This document shows, in pieces, positions 46,351 through 58,811 of a DNA stretch of 64,000 nt. The number at the start of each line of letters is the position of its first letter. Position 1 is the stretch's first letter. Made by a program: the position numbers and the translations under genes. Below the pieces are notes generated by a model. The model saw only the letters and a list, made by a program, of their open reading frames with translations, did no database searches and was not told where the DNA came from. Origin of the DNA: Amanita rubescens (taxonomy: Eukaryota; Basidiomycota; Agaricomycetes; Agaricales; Amanitaceae); assembly GCA_015039365.1 (NCBI GenBank), contig WION01000034.1, forward strand, positions 248,001-312,000. Direction: 5' to 3'.

Positions 46351-46995
46351 GGTTCCCAGATGCGCTCAAGTGCATATGCGATGAATTGCCAGGGTAGTCG
46401 GCACGCAAAAGGTTCAAATCGGGATGATTGGTAGAAATCTGGAGCGGCAATGAGCGCGAGCGCTGCATTCCAGGCACAGCGCAACAGATTAAATGGAGAA
46501 AAAATCTTTAAAGTCAATTAGTTTAATGGGCCAGGATTGCAGGAGGCCAGACCGATCTAACCTTTTATCGTAATTCTTCCGCCTCTCAGTCACTACTCCT
46601 TGCCCTGTTTCTCCCTGGGCCTGGGCCTGTAGCCATATAAAGTATGGGGCATTGAGCGGTGTTTTGACGGTTTGCAATGGTAGCCATATAAACGCTGACC
46701 GGTATTTTGATAATTCGCAATGGCATACACACAGAGCAATAAACCTGAGGGTCTGTAATGAGAGAGGTGGTGGGATTGGCTGTCCAGCGTTGCGTAAGTT
46801 CACAGTGGCAATGCTACCCTGTTGACGACATTGAGAGAGGGCCACTCCTAGTGGTCAGCAGTCACGAGGGCATTGACTATAAAAGCAAGCCAGTTAGACG
46901 GTGCTACTCACCCCCATATCCAGTTTGTCAAACTTACCTCTCGAACACACTCGTTACATTTCTCAAACGTACTCCACTCGTTTATCTTTTATACT
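46351..46995. other. Intergenic region upstream of the DUF6532-like gene
   Basis: No gene is supported. A short motif gtagccatataaa occurs twice (about 46629 and 46680). The second half probably holds the promoter for the gene at 46996. Confidence 0.35.
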
Positions 46996-49071
46996 ATGCC
47001 TCGTGCTTGCGACAATGCACCGGCGGCGTCTACGGACCAGCAAGATGACCTAGGACCACGACGCGCAAAGGTAGATGCCTTGAATAATGCAGGTCAGTAT
47101 TTACCAACTACTTCCAGTTATGAGGCTCACCTGAGACAGTCTGGAAGCAATCTGGTCGCAAGAGGCAGGCATCGCCGGCTGCAAAGGCAGTGCAGAAACG
47201 CAAGAAGTCTAAATCTAGTAAGCACGTGCCTTTGTTGATTGTCGTGCGGCTTCTCACGCACGGTTCAGGCAAACGTGTTGAAAAAGAGAATGGTAAGTTC
47301 ACACCGTTGCTCCTTCCCATCATCTCTCCCCATGTTTACTCTTACCCACCGTTATGCCTTTTGCTTACAAACACAGTCCCCAATGACCTAGAGACAGACA
47401 AGGAGGACTTTGTCTCTATCCACGTCCCTGCAGCTCGCAAGAAGCGTTCTCGACCCATCAAGACCGGTCGTAGCCAGTCGTCTAAGGGGAACAACCAAAA
47501 GAGTATGTGCCTCCCTGTGATTTGACCCCAACCTAATGCCATCCACAGTCGCTAAGGACCCTTCCATCGACGAAGGCTCCGAATCGTCTGCGACCGAGCC
47601 TGATGTATCTACTGAACCCGGCGAGTCAGAGACCGAATCAGATGCCTCGTGGATCGAAATTGATAGCGACAGTGACAATGGAGATGTCGATGATGACAAG
47701 AAGACAGTCACCAAGAATCGATATGCTAACGAGGTATGTAATATTAGTTTGCCGGCTTTAGTAATGACTTTTATCCCTCCAATATCCAGAAACCTATTCT
47801 ATCTGACAATGGGGTAGATAAGCCCAGTGCGAGCACTCGTAAAAGCTTCATTCACCGAGCGGCAATAGAAATACCGGATGATGACGATGAAGTTGACTCG
47901 TCACTCTTGGTAGTCAAAAAAGGTACAGATTAACTTTACGACTGGTATAGATTTCTAATCTAAGGCACTGCTAGAACCGCTCCAATCGTCCAACGTTCTG
48001 AATACTAAGCACTGGCCGTGGTATACGGACATCGTCAAAGGTCCCAAAGGAGATCTTTCACTCAATTTTCAAATGTACGAGCTAAGACTCATTGTTCGCA
48101 AGGCTATCCGGCTGTTAGAAGAGAAGGTTAGATTTGAACATGGATTCCCGAGTGCGATCCAACGTGACGGATGGGGCCGTACTTGCCTTCAGAAGGCGTG
48201 CGAGAATATCAGGGAGTGGTCCGATGGTGAAGTGAAATATAGGTACAAGATGTTTCACGAGCGTTTCACTGCCGACGACGAGTATGTTGGCGAGATCTCA
48301 ACACTTGTAAGCTTCGTTACCCATCATAAACTTAGGCTGACCCACTGTTGTGAGCTTGACCCTCGCATTAGCCTTTTGCGAGGAGCTACCAAAGCGGCGG
48401 CTGTCATCAACACCCGCAACGCTTACGATCTTGGCAAGGGAAATACCCAGCAACTGATACAGGAGCTGTTACAAAGTAAACGTTACATTTACCCTCCCAC
48501 CCCGAATGTTAGTATGTTTAGTTTGTTTTCAGTACATGACTCACCATCCCTAAGGGCCTAGGCTACCAACGAGAGAAGCCATTTGAGCATAATGCAATTA
48601 TCGGAACGCTTCGCGATGATCTTTTCGGCGGTGCCAATACAATTATCCACTTGTTTCCGGACCATTTCAAGTTAGGTGAACAAGCCTCGTATGCGTTGAC
48701 ACCCGCTATGGTTGCGCTTGCGGCTACTGCGGTATGTGTGGTATGATACAATTTGTAAAGCTTACTTAGTTTCTCGCAGGTTTACGCAGCGATCCGAGAA
48801 TGGGAGACGGGACGTTATGTTTCTACACATTTCTCTGCGAATATTTTTGCAGACATATATCGTAACCATGTGACACACCTGTTGGAGATTCAGGCGAAAA
48901 ACAGGCCTGCGTATGAATCACTCATGCGTCGCCTGTTCCGTTTGGCTTCGTACGTGCTTGGTTGGGTTTGAGTAATACATGAACTAATCCCATGATAGCA
49001 ACATGGGCTTTGGTCCTGAAGTTGTCCATAGCTCCATCACGGATATTGAGAACATGCCAGTTGACGTATAA
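46996..49071 (+). CDS. DUF6532-like protein with acidic, basic N-terminal region
   Basis: The start MPRACDNAPAASTDQQDDLG is followed by several small exons. These include VPNDLETDKEDFVSIHVPAA with the basic patch RKKRSRPIKTGR, an acidic exon ESETESDASWIEIDSDSDN, and IEIPDDDDEVDSSLLVVKK. The C-terminal domain has FQMYELRLIVRKAIRLLEEK, GWGRTCLQKACENIREW, LDPRISLLRGATKAAAVINT, NAIIGTLRDDLFGGANTIIH, LFPDHFKLGEQASYALTPAM and VYAAIREWETGRYVSTHFSA, ending DIENMPVDV with TAA at 49069-49071. The pattern fits the DUF6532 family, which is abundant in agaricomycetes and has no known function. The basic/acidic N-terminus suggests a nuclear protein (inferred). Confidence 0.7.
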
Positions 49072-49621
49072 TGGTCATTTGAGTCTCTAGGTCTTATGTA
49101 TATATATCCATCCCCAATACCCGCACATATACAGCCATGAGAAAAAGTTGCCGAAAAAAGTTGATAATTACATAAACCAAAAAAATGTTACGCAGTATAC
49201 CTACACCTTATTTAATGAATATACATAGTTCATTCGTTGTAAAACCTGGCTATGCCTTGATAGGGTGAATAAGTGGGAAGCATAGTAGCCTTATTTCACT
49301 GCAATTAGCATGAATTTACCTGTAAATTACGGGTAGCAGTTAAGGACTGCCTTGATTAAAGTGTAAGAAAAATTGCGGGTAATTGTGGGTAATTAGGGGT
49401 AAGTTCCCTTAATTCACGATTCGGCGTTTTCCTGATGTTCTGTAAGTTTTCTTTCTCAACTTGAGGCGATCATCCGAATATATGGGGCATTGCTTTGACT
49501 CGGGGCTCCTCCCCATCTCACTACGATACCCATGGAGAATAATGGAATCTAAACTATTACTCGAGGCCTATAAATGTGACGAACTCCGGGGAGCCCTTGT
49601 CTAACCCAGCACATTGCACTA
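49072..49621. other. Intergenic region
   Basis: AT-rich, with a short repeated motif (gggtaatt, around 49376-49402). No gene seen. Confidence 0.35.
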
Positions 49622-51105
49622 ATGTCTCACTCGTCTAAATCTTCAATCGATAGCACTCATAGGCTGTAGCGCTCGCAGTACTGACAGCGCGTTAACCTCG
49701 TTATCATCATCATCAACGACATCCAGGGCGTCAGCCATCACCATCTTAACGGATGACTTCAAACAACGTTACGCGGAAGTTGATAACAAGAGTCTCCCGA
49801 TACCCCAGCTCGTTTCACAAGCTGAACGTCTCATCAGAGCACTGGGCGCCTCAAACCTCGACAACGTGATCGAATACGAGAGCGTCAAGGTCCAAGCAGA
49901 CAAGGTACTTGAGGCGATGCTTGCGCACGCTGAAAGCTGTGGCGGGGAAAATGGCAAACGATACACCGCTACAGCAATTTGCGCATGTGTTCACGAGAAA
50001 CGATGGAACAGCCCAGAGACACTCCAGGCGCTTCATGGCCTCGCCCTGACATGGGTAACCCACCTCCTTTTTGTTTGTGAGTAATTAATCATCGGCTCGA
50101 TCGGCTCTGATCAGGCGTAAATAGTCAGGTGCGGTAACCACTCTCAACGTACTCCATCGGATATAGCAACACCTACTATTGATGACACTTCCACGTTTAT
50201 GGACACAACGTCAGGCGCTCGTCATCGAAGAGATGGTCTCAGAGATGAGGTGAATTCTATCTATTGTTCCAATGTTACATTCATGGATTGTGGGTACCAC
50301 TTGCAGATACTGAAACGAGACGGCTACCAGTGTGTTGTGACAGAATTGAGAGAGATTGAACATCCACTTTACAAGCACTTGGATCATCCCGATCCGCGCT
50401 TTCGTTTGGAGGCATGTCATATTCTACGCCGAGCGACTGCAGTATTTGGCTCTGGCCGTGATAATTCATCTGTGCGTCTTATATGAGAGCATTCCCCTTT
50501 GTACCATTCTGAGTTCACTCAACAGTATATATCTGCAACGTCTACTTTCGATATACTGCGGAACTACGCTAGTCTGTCGGAGCAGGTCATAAACAATCTA
50601 AAGGACGTCATTGATGCACCTTCAAATGCTATTTTGTTAGCACCGCAAGTGCATCATGGTTGGGATATTTTCAAGTGGTGTTTGAAGCCTACAGAGGTAC
50701 CGTGAATGAAAATTCTCGCTCCTAAATTCCTAATGCTAAAGTCCTTAATGACAGACTCCAAACAAATATATTGTCAAGTCATTCGGAGCTGCGTCCGGCT
50801 TATATCCAAATCAAATGAACCGGATCGTTGTATTCCGAGATCGCAGTGCGGAATTTGAGAAATCTAGCTCCCGTAAACGCAAGGCTCCCGATATTGACCT
50901 CCCTGACACCAAATTTATTGCGATACATGCTGCCATTGCAGAGATCTTGCATATGAGTGGTGCGGGAAGGTTCTTCGATGAACTATTTAGAAAGTTTGGC
51001 CCAAGCGGAGAGTCTTCTCCTGTCGGGTGTTGGGAGGATTTCGAGATGATGGTTCGGGATGCCAAATTAACAAAGAGCTGTGAACAAGTTATACACGTAC
51101 CATGA
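49622..51105 (+). CDS. HNH_2-type endonuclease domain protein
   Basis: The N-terminal part includes ASAITILTDDFKQRYAEVDN and LEAMLAHAESCGGENGKRYT, a helical region. The HNH core is spread over exons: LKRDGYQCVVTELREIEHPL, LEACHILRRATAVFGSGRDN and LLAPQVHHGWDIFKWCLKP. The C-terminal part reads PNKYIVKSFGAASGLYPNQM, SSSRKRKAPDIDLPDTKF, then CEQVIHVP with TGA at 51103-51105. This order (Cys, His in CHI, then H in HHGWD) matches the HNH_2 family of fungal proteins. The 5' end is uncertain: the ATG at 49622 is in a different frame from the ASAITIL block. Its role is unknown. Such genes often sit in accessory regions. Confidence 0.7.
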
Positions 51106-52238
51106 ACATCGTCAAACTGCCGTATTCTTTTGCTCAATATATACCATTTGTTAGCATGAGCGCATGGCAAAGCCTCTAGCGACTCAAATGTTCAAGGGGC
51201 CGGTTCTCGGGCTCGGTAGGGCAGCGGCGTGGTCGCCCCATTAAGAATCGCCCCCCCTTCACACTCCGCTCGGATATCTCTGCCCTGCCCAGTTGAACAC
51301 ATCTGCCAGGAACGAAGCTATCAAGTATCTCGACAGATCTCGACTCATCCCACTGCCGATCGTAGGTGAGATCAGTTTAAAGTTATTGGTGGTTGTTGTA
51401 GGTTGTTCCGAGTTGGCACGCGTGACACGCGTGGGAACGTGACTGCTCATTCGGACACGAGAACTTTGTCCAAGGCAGAATTCTGACCTATCCCGGCTAC
51501 ATGCAACATGTTGCCTACTTCCGAGCGAACCGATGTTTCAACCTGTGAAGTTACATAACTGTCTGTACACTTAATACAACCTACTTAATTTCCCGACTAG
51601 AGGATATCAGCAGTATTCTGTAACCAACATTTGGCGGCGTCCGACAACGTGGGATTCGCTTGGTCTGGTGTACTCGTGGGGCAAGCGGATGGGGGTATAC
51701 TGGACCCACGAGGTAAGTTACTAAGTATACTTACATATGACCGAGAACAATAGAAATAACAATAAAACTACCACAGTGCAACTCGAAAATGATAGCCTGT
51801 TCCCGGCTCCCGCTTTTCCAATACTCAGTGCTACCCAAATCCCATTGGCACACACGTCCTCATGTGCGATAGCTACTGGAAGTGCGTTCATGTTTCCAGG
51901 AGTATTGACGTTTGTTTGGGGCAGGGCACTTGGGACATGCCCGGCTCGCGCTTTTCATAGTATTCCTTCCAGCTTACGGGATCATGTATGCCTCAGGTAC
52001 GCATGCTCACCGCTTTCCAAATTTGGGACTACGCTGAATCCTTATTGTTTCGAACCATAGTGTCATTCATTACGTCGTCCCTGCATTAGAATCCGTGATC
52101 CCTGCTGCATCCGATCGCGCTCAGCAAGGACAATAAAACGATATCCCATCACTGAAACTGTGACGAATATATAACAATGCCCTTGCATCACGGGCCATCG
52201 ACGCCACTACTCCCCCTCCAAGCTGCCGTCCGCAAGAC
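51106..52238. other. Intergenic region and P450 promoter
   Basis: No gene is supported. The block 51870-51975 is related to the sequences upstream of the other P450 genes (for example 55180-55270), so upstream DNA was copied with the genes. Confidence 0.45.
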
Positions 52239-54360
52239 ATGCTGACTTCGCTATTATGCCTTCTTTTTGGCCTTGTCGTCATTTTTGTGCTCGTCTCGCG
52301 CAAAAAATCACGTCTCCCCTACCCTCCTGGACCGCCACCAAAACCATTCATCGGCAATGCGCTCGATATTCCCACTGATATGCCATGGGTGAAGTACTTG
52401 GAATGGTCGAAGCGTCTTAATAGTATGTTTCCCTCCTGCAACAAGTGACTCTCAAATATCTGACTATCGTGTTTTAGGCGACATCATCCACATGACAGCA
52501 TTGGGCAAGCACATCGTCGTTTTGAACAAGTTGGAAGACATAAATGAGCTCATGGAGAAGCGCTCGGCTATATACAGCAACCGTCCCTGGATCCCAGCTA
52601 CTGAAATGTAAGGAGGCTTTCGATAATGACGTCCAGTTCTGACTTGCACTTTCAAGGCTCGGCGTCGACAATATCACCGGTCTAATTCCTTACGGCAGCG
52701 AATGGCGAAAGCACAGGAATATTCTCCATGAAGGTCTCAGAAAGGAACAGCTGCCGCATTACGAGGGAACACATACGAACCAGATCCGTCTCATGATTGA
52801 TCAACTCCTCGATAATCCAACCGAGTTTAGAGACCATTGCAAATGGTGCGTTTCTAGCTTTACTTCAATTGACGGCTGCTCATTCCATTATTTAGGCTGA
52901 GCGTCGCTGTTACCATGTCGACCACGTTCGGGTACGACATCCCTGCTGGAGATATACACCATAAATATATCACTTCGGCGGAAGAGATTTTGGGCGCCGT
53001 CTCTGTACTTTGTCATCCATCAGGGACCATTATCAATGCAATTCCGTTCCTCAGACATATACCCACTTGGCTTCCCGGAGCGTTTACACAGAGATACGCG
53101 GCAAACGCAAAGCAAGTTGCGATGGCATACAAAACTGAGCCGTTTGAATGGGTTAAATCAAGATTTGTGATTATTTACGTTACTCGTGTATTCAAGAAGC
53201 TGAAAGATGTTCGCAGCTTGCAGGGACCGCAAAAGATTGTGTATTGGCGAGGTTGTTGAGTCGTCGGCTGAAGCATGACGGCTTGACATTCGAAGATGAG
53301 GTCAGTCTTAGGGATACGATGGCACAAGTTTATCTTGGTACGCGCTATTATCAGATTTCATGTCCTGCTGTTGCTAAACCCGAAGATTAGCTAGTATAGA
53401 AACCGTATGTGGAGCCAAGAATCCGCTATTTACTTACCAACTAACAAAAGAACAGATTCAAGCAACCCAATTAGTTTTCCTGATGGCAATGGCGCTTTAC
53501 CCTGCTGTACAGAAACGGGCTCAGGATGAGATTGACAGAGTCGTTGGAAGGGAACGACTGCCTTCCTACGAGGATAGGGCTTCATTGCCTATTGTCGAGG
53601 CTTTAGTGAGGGAAGCCTTACGGTGGAGACCCGTTGGGCCTCTTGCCATTCCCCATACGGCAGCTAAGGATGATATATACAAGGGCTACTACATTCCAAA
53701 AGGTAAGCTAACGTCGTAACGTTCAAGTCACTAATACTCATGTGCGTTATTCCTTCAGGCACGCTTGTTATGGGGAACGCGTGGTAGGTTTCCGGACGTT
53801 GTGGATCATTTCCTTCGTTTCGAACACGTTTTTCAGGGCAGTCAGCCAGGACGAATCGTTATACACGAATGCCAACTCGTTCTGTCCAGAACGATTTCTT
53901 AACCCGGACGGTACCCTGACAGACGACAAGGTTGAGCATGCTTTTGGCTACGGACGCAGGTATGTATTTTGTACCAGTTACATCCCTCACCGCTCACTAC
54001 GCATCAGGTTTTGCCCCGGAAAATATATGGCTAGAGATGTCGTAAGTAGTCGCCACACGCAAAGTCGTAGATTCTTCTGATAACGTTCCATAGATGTGGT
54101 TGATGGTTGCTTCAGTGCTATCCGTCTTCAACGTTTCGAAAGCCAAGGACGAGAATGGAGTTGAGATTGATATCGATCCTGATGCGTTTAACAGTGGACT
54201 TTCAAGGTACGTCACATTGCAAAGTTTCGATTATCGTGAAGTTTAACCGTGATCTTGAAGTCCCCCTAAACCGTTCAAATGCGCGATTGCCCCTCGATCG
54301 CCTCAAGCTGCGAGACTCGTTCGTGCGGGTGCCGTGACCGCGAAGAAAAGGCAAGCGTAA
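52239..54360 (+). CDS. Cytochrome P450 (CYP), copy 2
   Basis: MLTSLLCLLFGLVVIFVLVS forms the membrane anchor, followed by LPYPPGPPPKPFIGNALDIP, NITGLIPYGSEWRKHRNILH (WRKHR), and AGTAKDCVLARLLSRRLKHD. Then come the I-helix region, RVVGRERLPSYEDRASLPIV, EALR (ExxR), PERFLNPDGTLTDDKVEHAF, and heme FGYGRR with FCPGKYMARD across an intron. The end reads PKPFKCAIAPRSPQAARLV, with AKKRQA and TAA at 54358-54360. The reading frame is intact across more than ten exons. It is the most diverged of the tandem set together with copy 4. Confidence 0.85.
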
Positions 54361-54569
54361 CAGTTGGTGATGGATGAAAATGAACATTCACTCAATTTTG
54401 TCTGGTAAATCCGGAGGGCGGATTGTATTATTAGGCAAATTATTGTAAACAGACATCTACTATACTTCGTTCTTCCACTTCTACCCATGCAAACCTCCGA
54501 ATGACTTTCATTAGAATGTACGCATTGAATGTAACTGCCATGAGGCCCATAATCTGCCCCGACGATTCG

Positions 54570-57500
54570 GAGATCACGAGCTCAGGGTAGGTATGCAACA
54601 GTGGCTGAGGTAGCAACGGCAAATGAGGGACGGTGGCATGGGCGCCAGGAAAGGTGTTGCAATGTTGCAACGGAGAACAAGGTCGCGGGCGGCGGCTGCG
54701 CGAGGTTCACCCATTCTTATTAGAAAGAGGCATAATGGACGAGCACGATCGCGTGTTGATCGGTTGACGAGACAATTGTGGGAACATTATTACTTATTTG
54801 GACCTGCCAACGCTCATAAGTTACGCGGCCTCCCACAAGCGCCTCGCAGCGAACCAACGTTTTAATCAGTGAGCTATACGACCGTTACACTTAATGCCAT
54901 CTGTTTAGTAGCATGCAAAGACGAACACTTGACACTGCGTCTTAAAACGTAGGATTAGCTTCAAGGCCTGATGAGAGGCTCGCTGGACAGACAGATGAGG
55001 ATGGTCGTCATGTATGTATACTTTATATATGTGACCTAGAACAGTTGAAACAATAATCACCAGACGTAGCTGAGCTTGACTGAAGAGGGTATTATGCGGC
55101 GCATCTCAACTAGGATTTTCTGGCAAGATTCAAGGTGTCCTCATGTGCAACGGCTACTCCCGTAAATTCACAGGTAATGTTCCCATGACTATTGATGTTC
55201 GTTTTGTGTAAGGCACAGGGACGCGCCCAGTTCCAAGTTGCAGGCTCAAGCTCTTATTCCTTCCGTCTTCCACATATCCCCGGGTACGCATATAACTGCT
55301 AATCCGGGAGGTAGTTGTTGAATTCCTCCATCAAATCGATCATCAAATCGATACCGCCGGCATTACGTCGCCCTTGCAGCTGTGTCCAGATCCCTGGACT
55401 CTATTACAGTATGCCATAACTAAGGTAGCGACGAATATAAAACAATGCCCCCGTATCACCAGCTGTCGACACTGTGCCACTCCCTCTCCAAGCTGCCATC
55501 CCTAGGGTATGCTAACTTTAGTGCTATGTCTTCTTTTCGGCCTCGCCGCTGTTCTTGCACTCATCTCGCGCAAGAAATCACGTCTTCCTTATCCTCCTGG
55601 ACCGCGGCCAAAACCATTCATCCGTAATGCGCTTGATATTCCCATTGACCTGCCATGGGTCAAGTACTTGGAATGGTCGAAGCGTCTTAATAGTATGTTT
55701 TACTCTTGGTATCAGAGACTACCGAATATCTGAACGATACCATATTTTAGGCGACATCATTCACATGTCAGCGTTGGGCAGGCACATCGTCGTTCCACAC
55801 AAGATGGAAGATATAAACGAGCTCTTAGAGAAGCGCTCAGCTATATACAGCAACCGTCCCTATATCCCAGCTACTGAACTGTGAGGAGGCCTTTGACAAT
55901 GACGTCCAATTCTGACTCGCATTTTCAAGGCTCGGCGTTGACAATATCACCGGTTTAATTCCTTACGGCAATGAATGGCGAAAGCACAGGAACTTCTTCC
56001 ACGAAGGTCTCAGAAAGGAACAAATGCCACTTTACGAGGGAACACATACAGAAAAAGTCCATCTCATGATCGATCAGCTGCTTGACAATCCAAACGATTT
56101 CAGAGAACAATGCAAATGGTCCGTTTTCTAGATATATTTCGATTGACAGCTGCTTATTTCACCTTATAGGCTAAGCGTTGCAGTTACCATGTCAACGACG
56201 TTTGGGTACGATATTCCCGCCGGAGATATACATCATAAATATATTACTACGGCGGAACGGATTTTGGCCGCAGTAACTGCACTTTGTCACCCGTCAGGGA
56301 CAATTATCAATGCGATTCCAATCCTCAGGCATATACCCCCTTGGTTTCCCGGAGCGTTTACACAGAGGTACGCAGCGAACGTAAGGGAAGTCACGATGGC
56401 ATACAAGACTGAGCCGTTCGAACGGGTCAAATCGAGATTTGTACTTACTCACCTCGCTTCGCGCGTTTGGAGTAAGCTGAAAGTTGTTCTCAGCTCGCAG
56501 GGAATGCTAAAGATTGCGTATTGACGAGGTTGATGAGCCATCGTCTCAAGGATGATGGTGTGACGTTCGAAGATGAAGTCAGCCTTAAGGATACGATGGC
56601 ACAAGTTTATCTCGGTAAGCTTTTCCTCAAATTTCATTTCTTGCAAAGTTGCTGAACGCGAAGATCAGCTAGCACAGAAACGGTATGCAGCAATGGGCAT
56701 TGTATCTTATTACTCTCGCCAACTAACCTTGAGCAGATTCAAGCCACACAACTAGTGTTCTTTATGGCCATGGCGCTTTACCCTTCGGTACAAAAACGAG
56801 TTCAGGATGAGATTGACAGAGTTGTGGGAACGGATCGACTACCCTCGTACGAGGATAGGGCCTCGTTGCCTATTGTCGAGGCTGTAGTGAGGGAGACCTT
56901 ACGCTGGAGACCCGTTGCACCTCTTGCTGTTCCACATACCACAGTTAAGGATGACGTATACAAAGGCTATTACATTCCAAAAGGTAAGCTGACTTCGTCA
57001 CGTCCAAGTTACCATTACTACTCGTTTATTCTTCAGGCACGCTGGTTATGGCGAACGTGTGGTAGGTTTCCAAGCTTTTTGTGGATCATCTGGTTCATTT
57101 CCAACACGTTCTCAGGGCAATCAGCCAGGACGAAACGGTATATGAGAAAGCCAACTCGTTCTATCCTGAACGATTTCTTAACCCGGACGGCGATCTGGTC
57201 GACGACACGGTTGAATATACTTTTGGCTATGGACGCAGGTGTGCATCTTTCCCGGACATGTTCTACTATCCGTCATTCGCTACTTAACAGGTTCTGTCCC
57301 GGAAAGTTTATGGCTAGAGATGTCGTAAGTCTCGCACATTCAAAGATATAGTCTCTCTGATATTGTTCAATAGATGTGGTTCATGATTGCTTCAGTGCTA
57401 TCGGTCTTCAACATTTCGAAAGCAAAGGACGAAAACGGAAGGGAGATTGATATTGATCCGGATGCATTCAGCACCGGACTCTCAAGGTATGTCACGGTCA

Positions 57501-57870
57501 TACATTTTCGGATAGCTATGCTGAAGTTAACCGGGATCTTAAAAGCGCCCCAAGGCCATTCAAATGCACTATTGCCCCTCGATCTCCTCAAGCTGCCAAA
57601 GTCGTTCGTGCAGCTGTGAGGAATAACACAAGCACAACATAAACAGTTGACGATAATTATGGCAACTTTGGCTATCAGTACGGAGAATTATTGTATACAG
57701 ACATTGTTCTCCCTTCATTTCCACTCATGCAAACTATTAATTGGTACCGGTCAGAACATATATATTGAATGCACATGCAAAGGTAGCGAACAGCATCGGT
57801 GCTCACGTCTCAGTTGAAAGGGGCTCCCCTCCGAGATGGTGCCCGGTAACGGATTGCGGCAGAGGCTGAA
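54570..57870. repeat. Inverted-repeat arm 2 (P450 gene with flanks)
   Basis: Partner of 30555-33900 in opposite orientation. It includes the full P450 gene at 55509-57642, upstream blocks such as gggcgccaggaaaggt near 54650, and about 230 bp downstream (gaacatatatattgaatgca). Confidence 0.8.
55509..57642 (+). CDS. Cytochrome P450 (CYP), copy 3, near-identical to copy 1
   Basis: MLTLVLCLLFGLAAVLALIS, LPYPPGPRPKPFIRNALDIP, and the C-helix WRKHR in NEWRKHRNFFHEGLRKEQMP. Then KDCVLTRLMSRLKDDG, VVGTDRLPSYEDRASLPIVE, ETLR (ExxR), PERFLNPDGDLVDDTVEYTF, and heme FGYGRR plus FCPGKFMARD across an intron. The end reads RPFKCTIAPRSPQAAKVV and VRNNTSTT with TAA at 57640-57642. Differences from the minus-strand copy at 32927-30774 are scattered substitutions and a short C-terminal indel. 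Both copies appear functional by motif. Confidence 0.85.
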
Positions 57871-58811
57871 CGTACTCTTGAACCTCCAGCTCCCGTTCTC
57901 CATCTGGCTTTGCTGATTTTCACTGTTGATGATGCTAATGAGTCCACATCATCGCTCTCAACAAGTCACTCGACAAGCTCGTCAAGATGAAGGTCAACGA
58001 AAGAAGGCTAGCGACGCGCCATTTGCGAGGTATACTTAGGGATTCTAATGCTAGGCAATTGAGATAGAAAAACGACGAGATGAGGGGCAGTGAAAACTTC
58101 ACGAATGTTAAACTGAAAAAGTCTCTGCCTCGTCCTCGCACTCTCAGCTCGCCGAGGTGATACGATGTGTGGATATACGTAATTTCCTCGTTCCAGCCTT
58201 CATGAAGAATTAAAGATATTGGAAACTTATTTTTTATTCCAAACATGAAGTTTTCTGCAATAGCCGGATCCCCAGCCGTGAGTCCAATTTCCAGAACCAA
58301 AGATAGAAGCCCAAACGCAGTACTGGAGTCCTGTCGAGAGAGCGTGGCAACAAGGCACGAGAAGTCGGCGACAGGGCGGGCGTCACACTGGCGTCACAAC
58401 CGCCAAAGCCTGCCTCCGTCCCGCATCCTCCTGAGCCCTGGCAATACATAGCATGAAGTCATTCATCGTTCATTACAATAATCACATCATCCATGCGGTG
58501 AAATTCGTCATCGTGCTCGACAATGAAAAGCTGTACCATTACTCGGATTGCGGCGGGCATACTATGCCTCAGTCTTCAGATATGCTTGCCCGCTGGATTC
58601 CTATTGGTTCGTACCATCAAGTCATTATATTCATCACCTGGCATTACGTCGTCCCGCATTGGGATCCGTGGTCTCTGTACGCCGTTACATCCGATCACGA
58701 ACGCTCAGAATGTACAAATTGATATGCCATAACTCCCTGACAGATAGCAAATATATACCTTTACATACCGGGCCGTAACGCTGCCTTGCTCCAAACCGTC
58801 GTTCGCGGGAC
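57871..58811. other. Intergenic region between P450 copies 3 and 4
   Basis: A minus-strand frame of 121 aa (58300-57935) and several plus frames overlap here, with no recognised motif. The last about 200 bp resembles other P450 promoters. No gene is called. Confidence 0.35.
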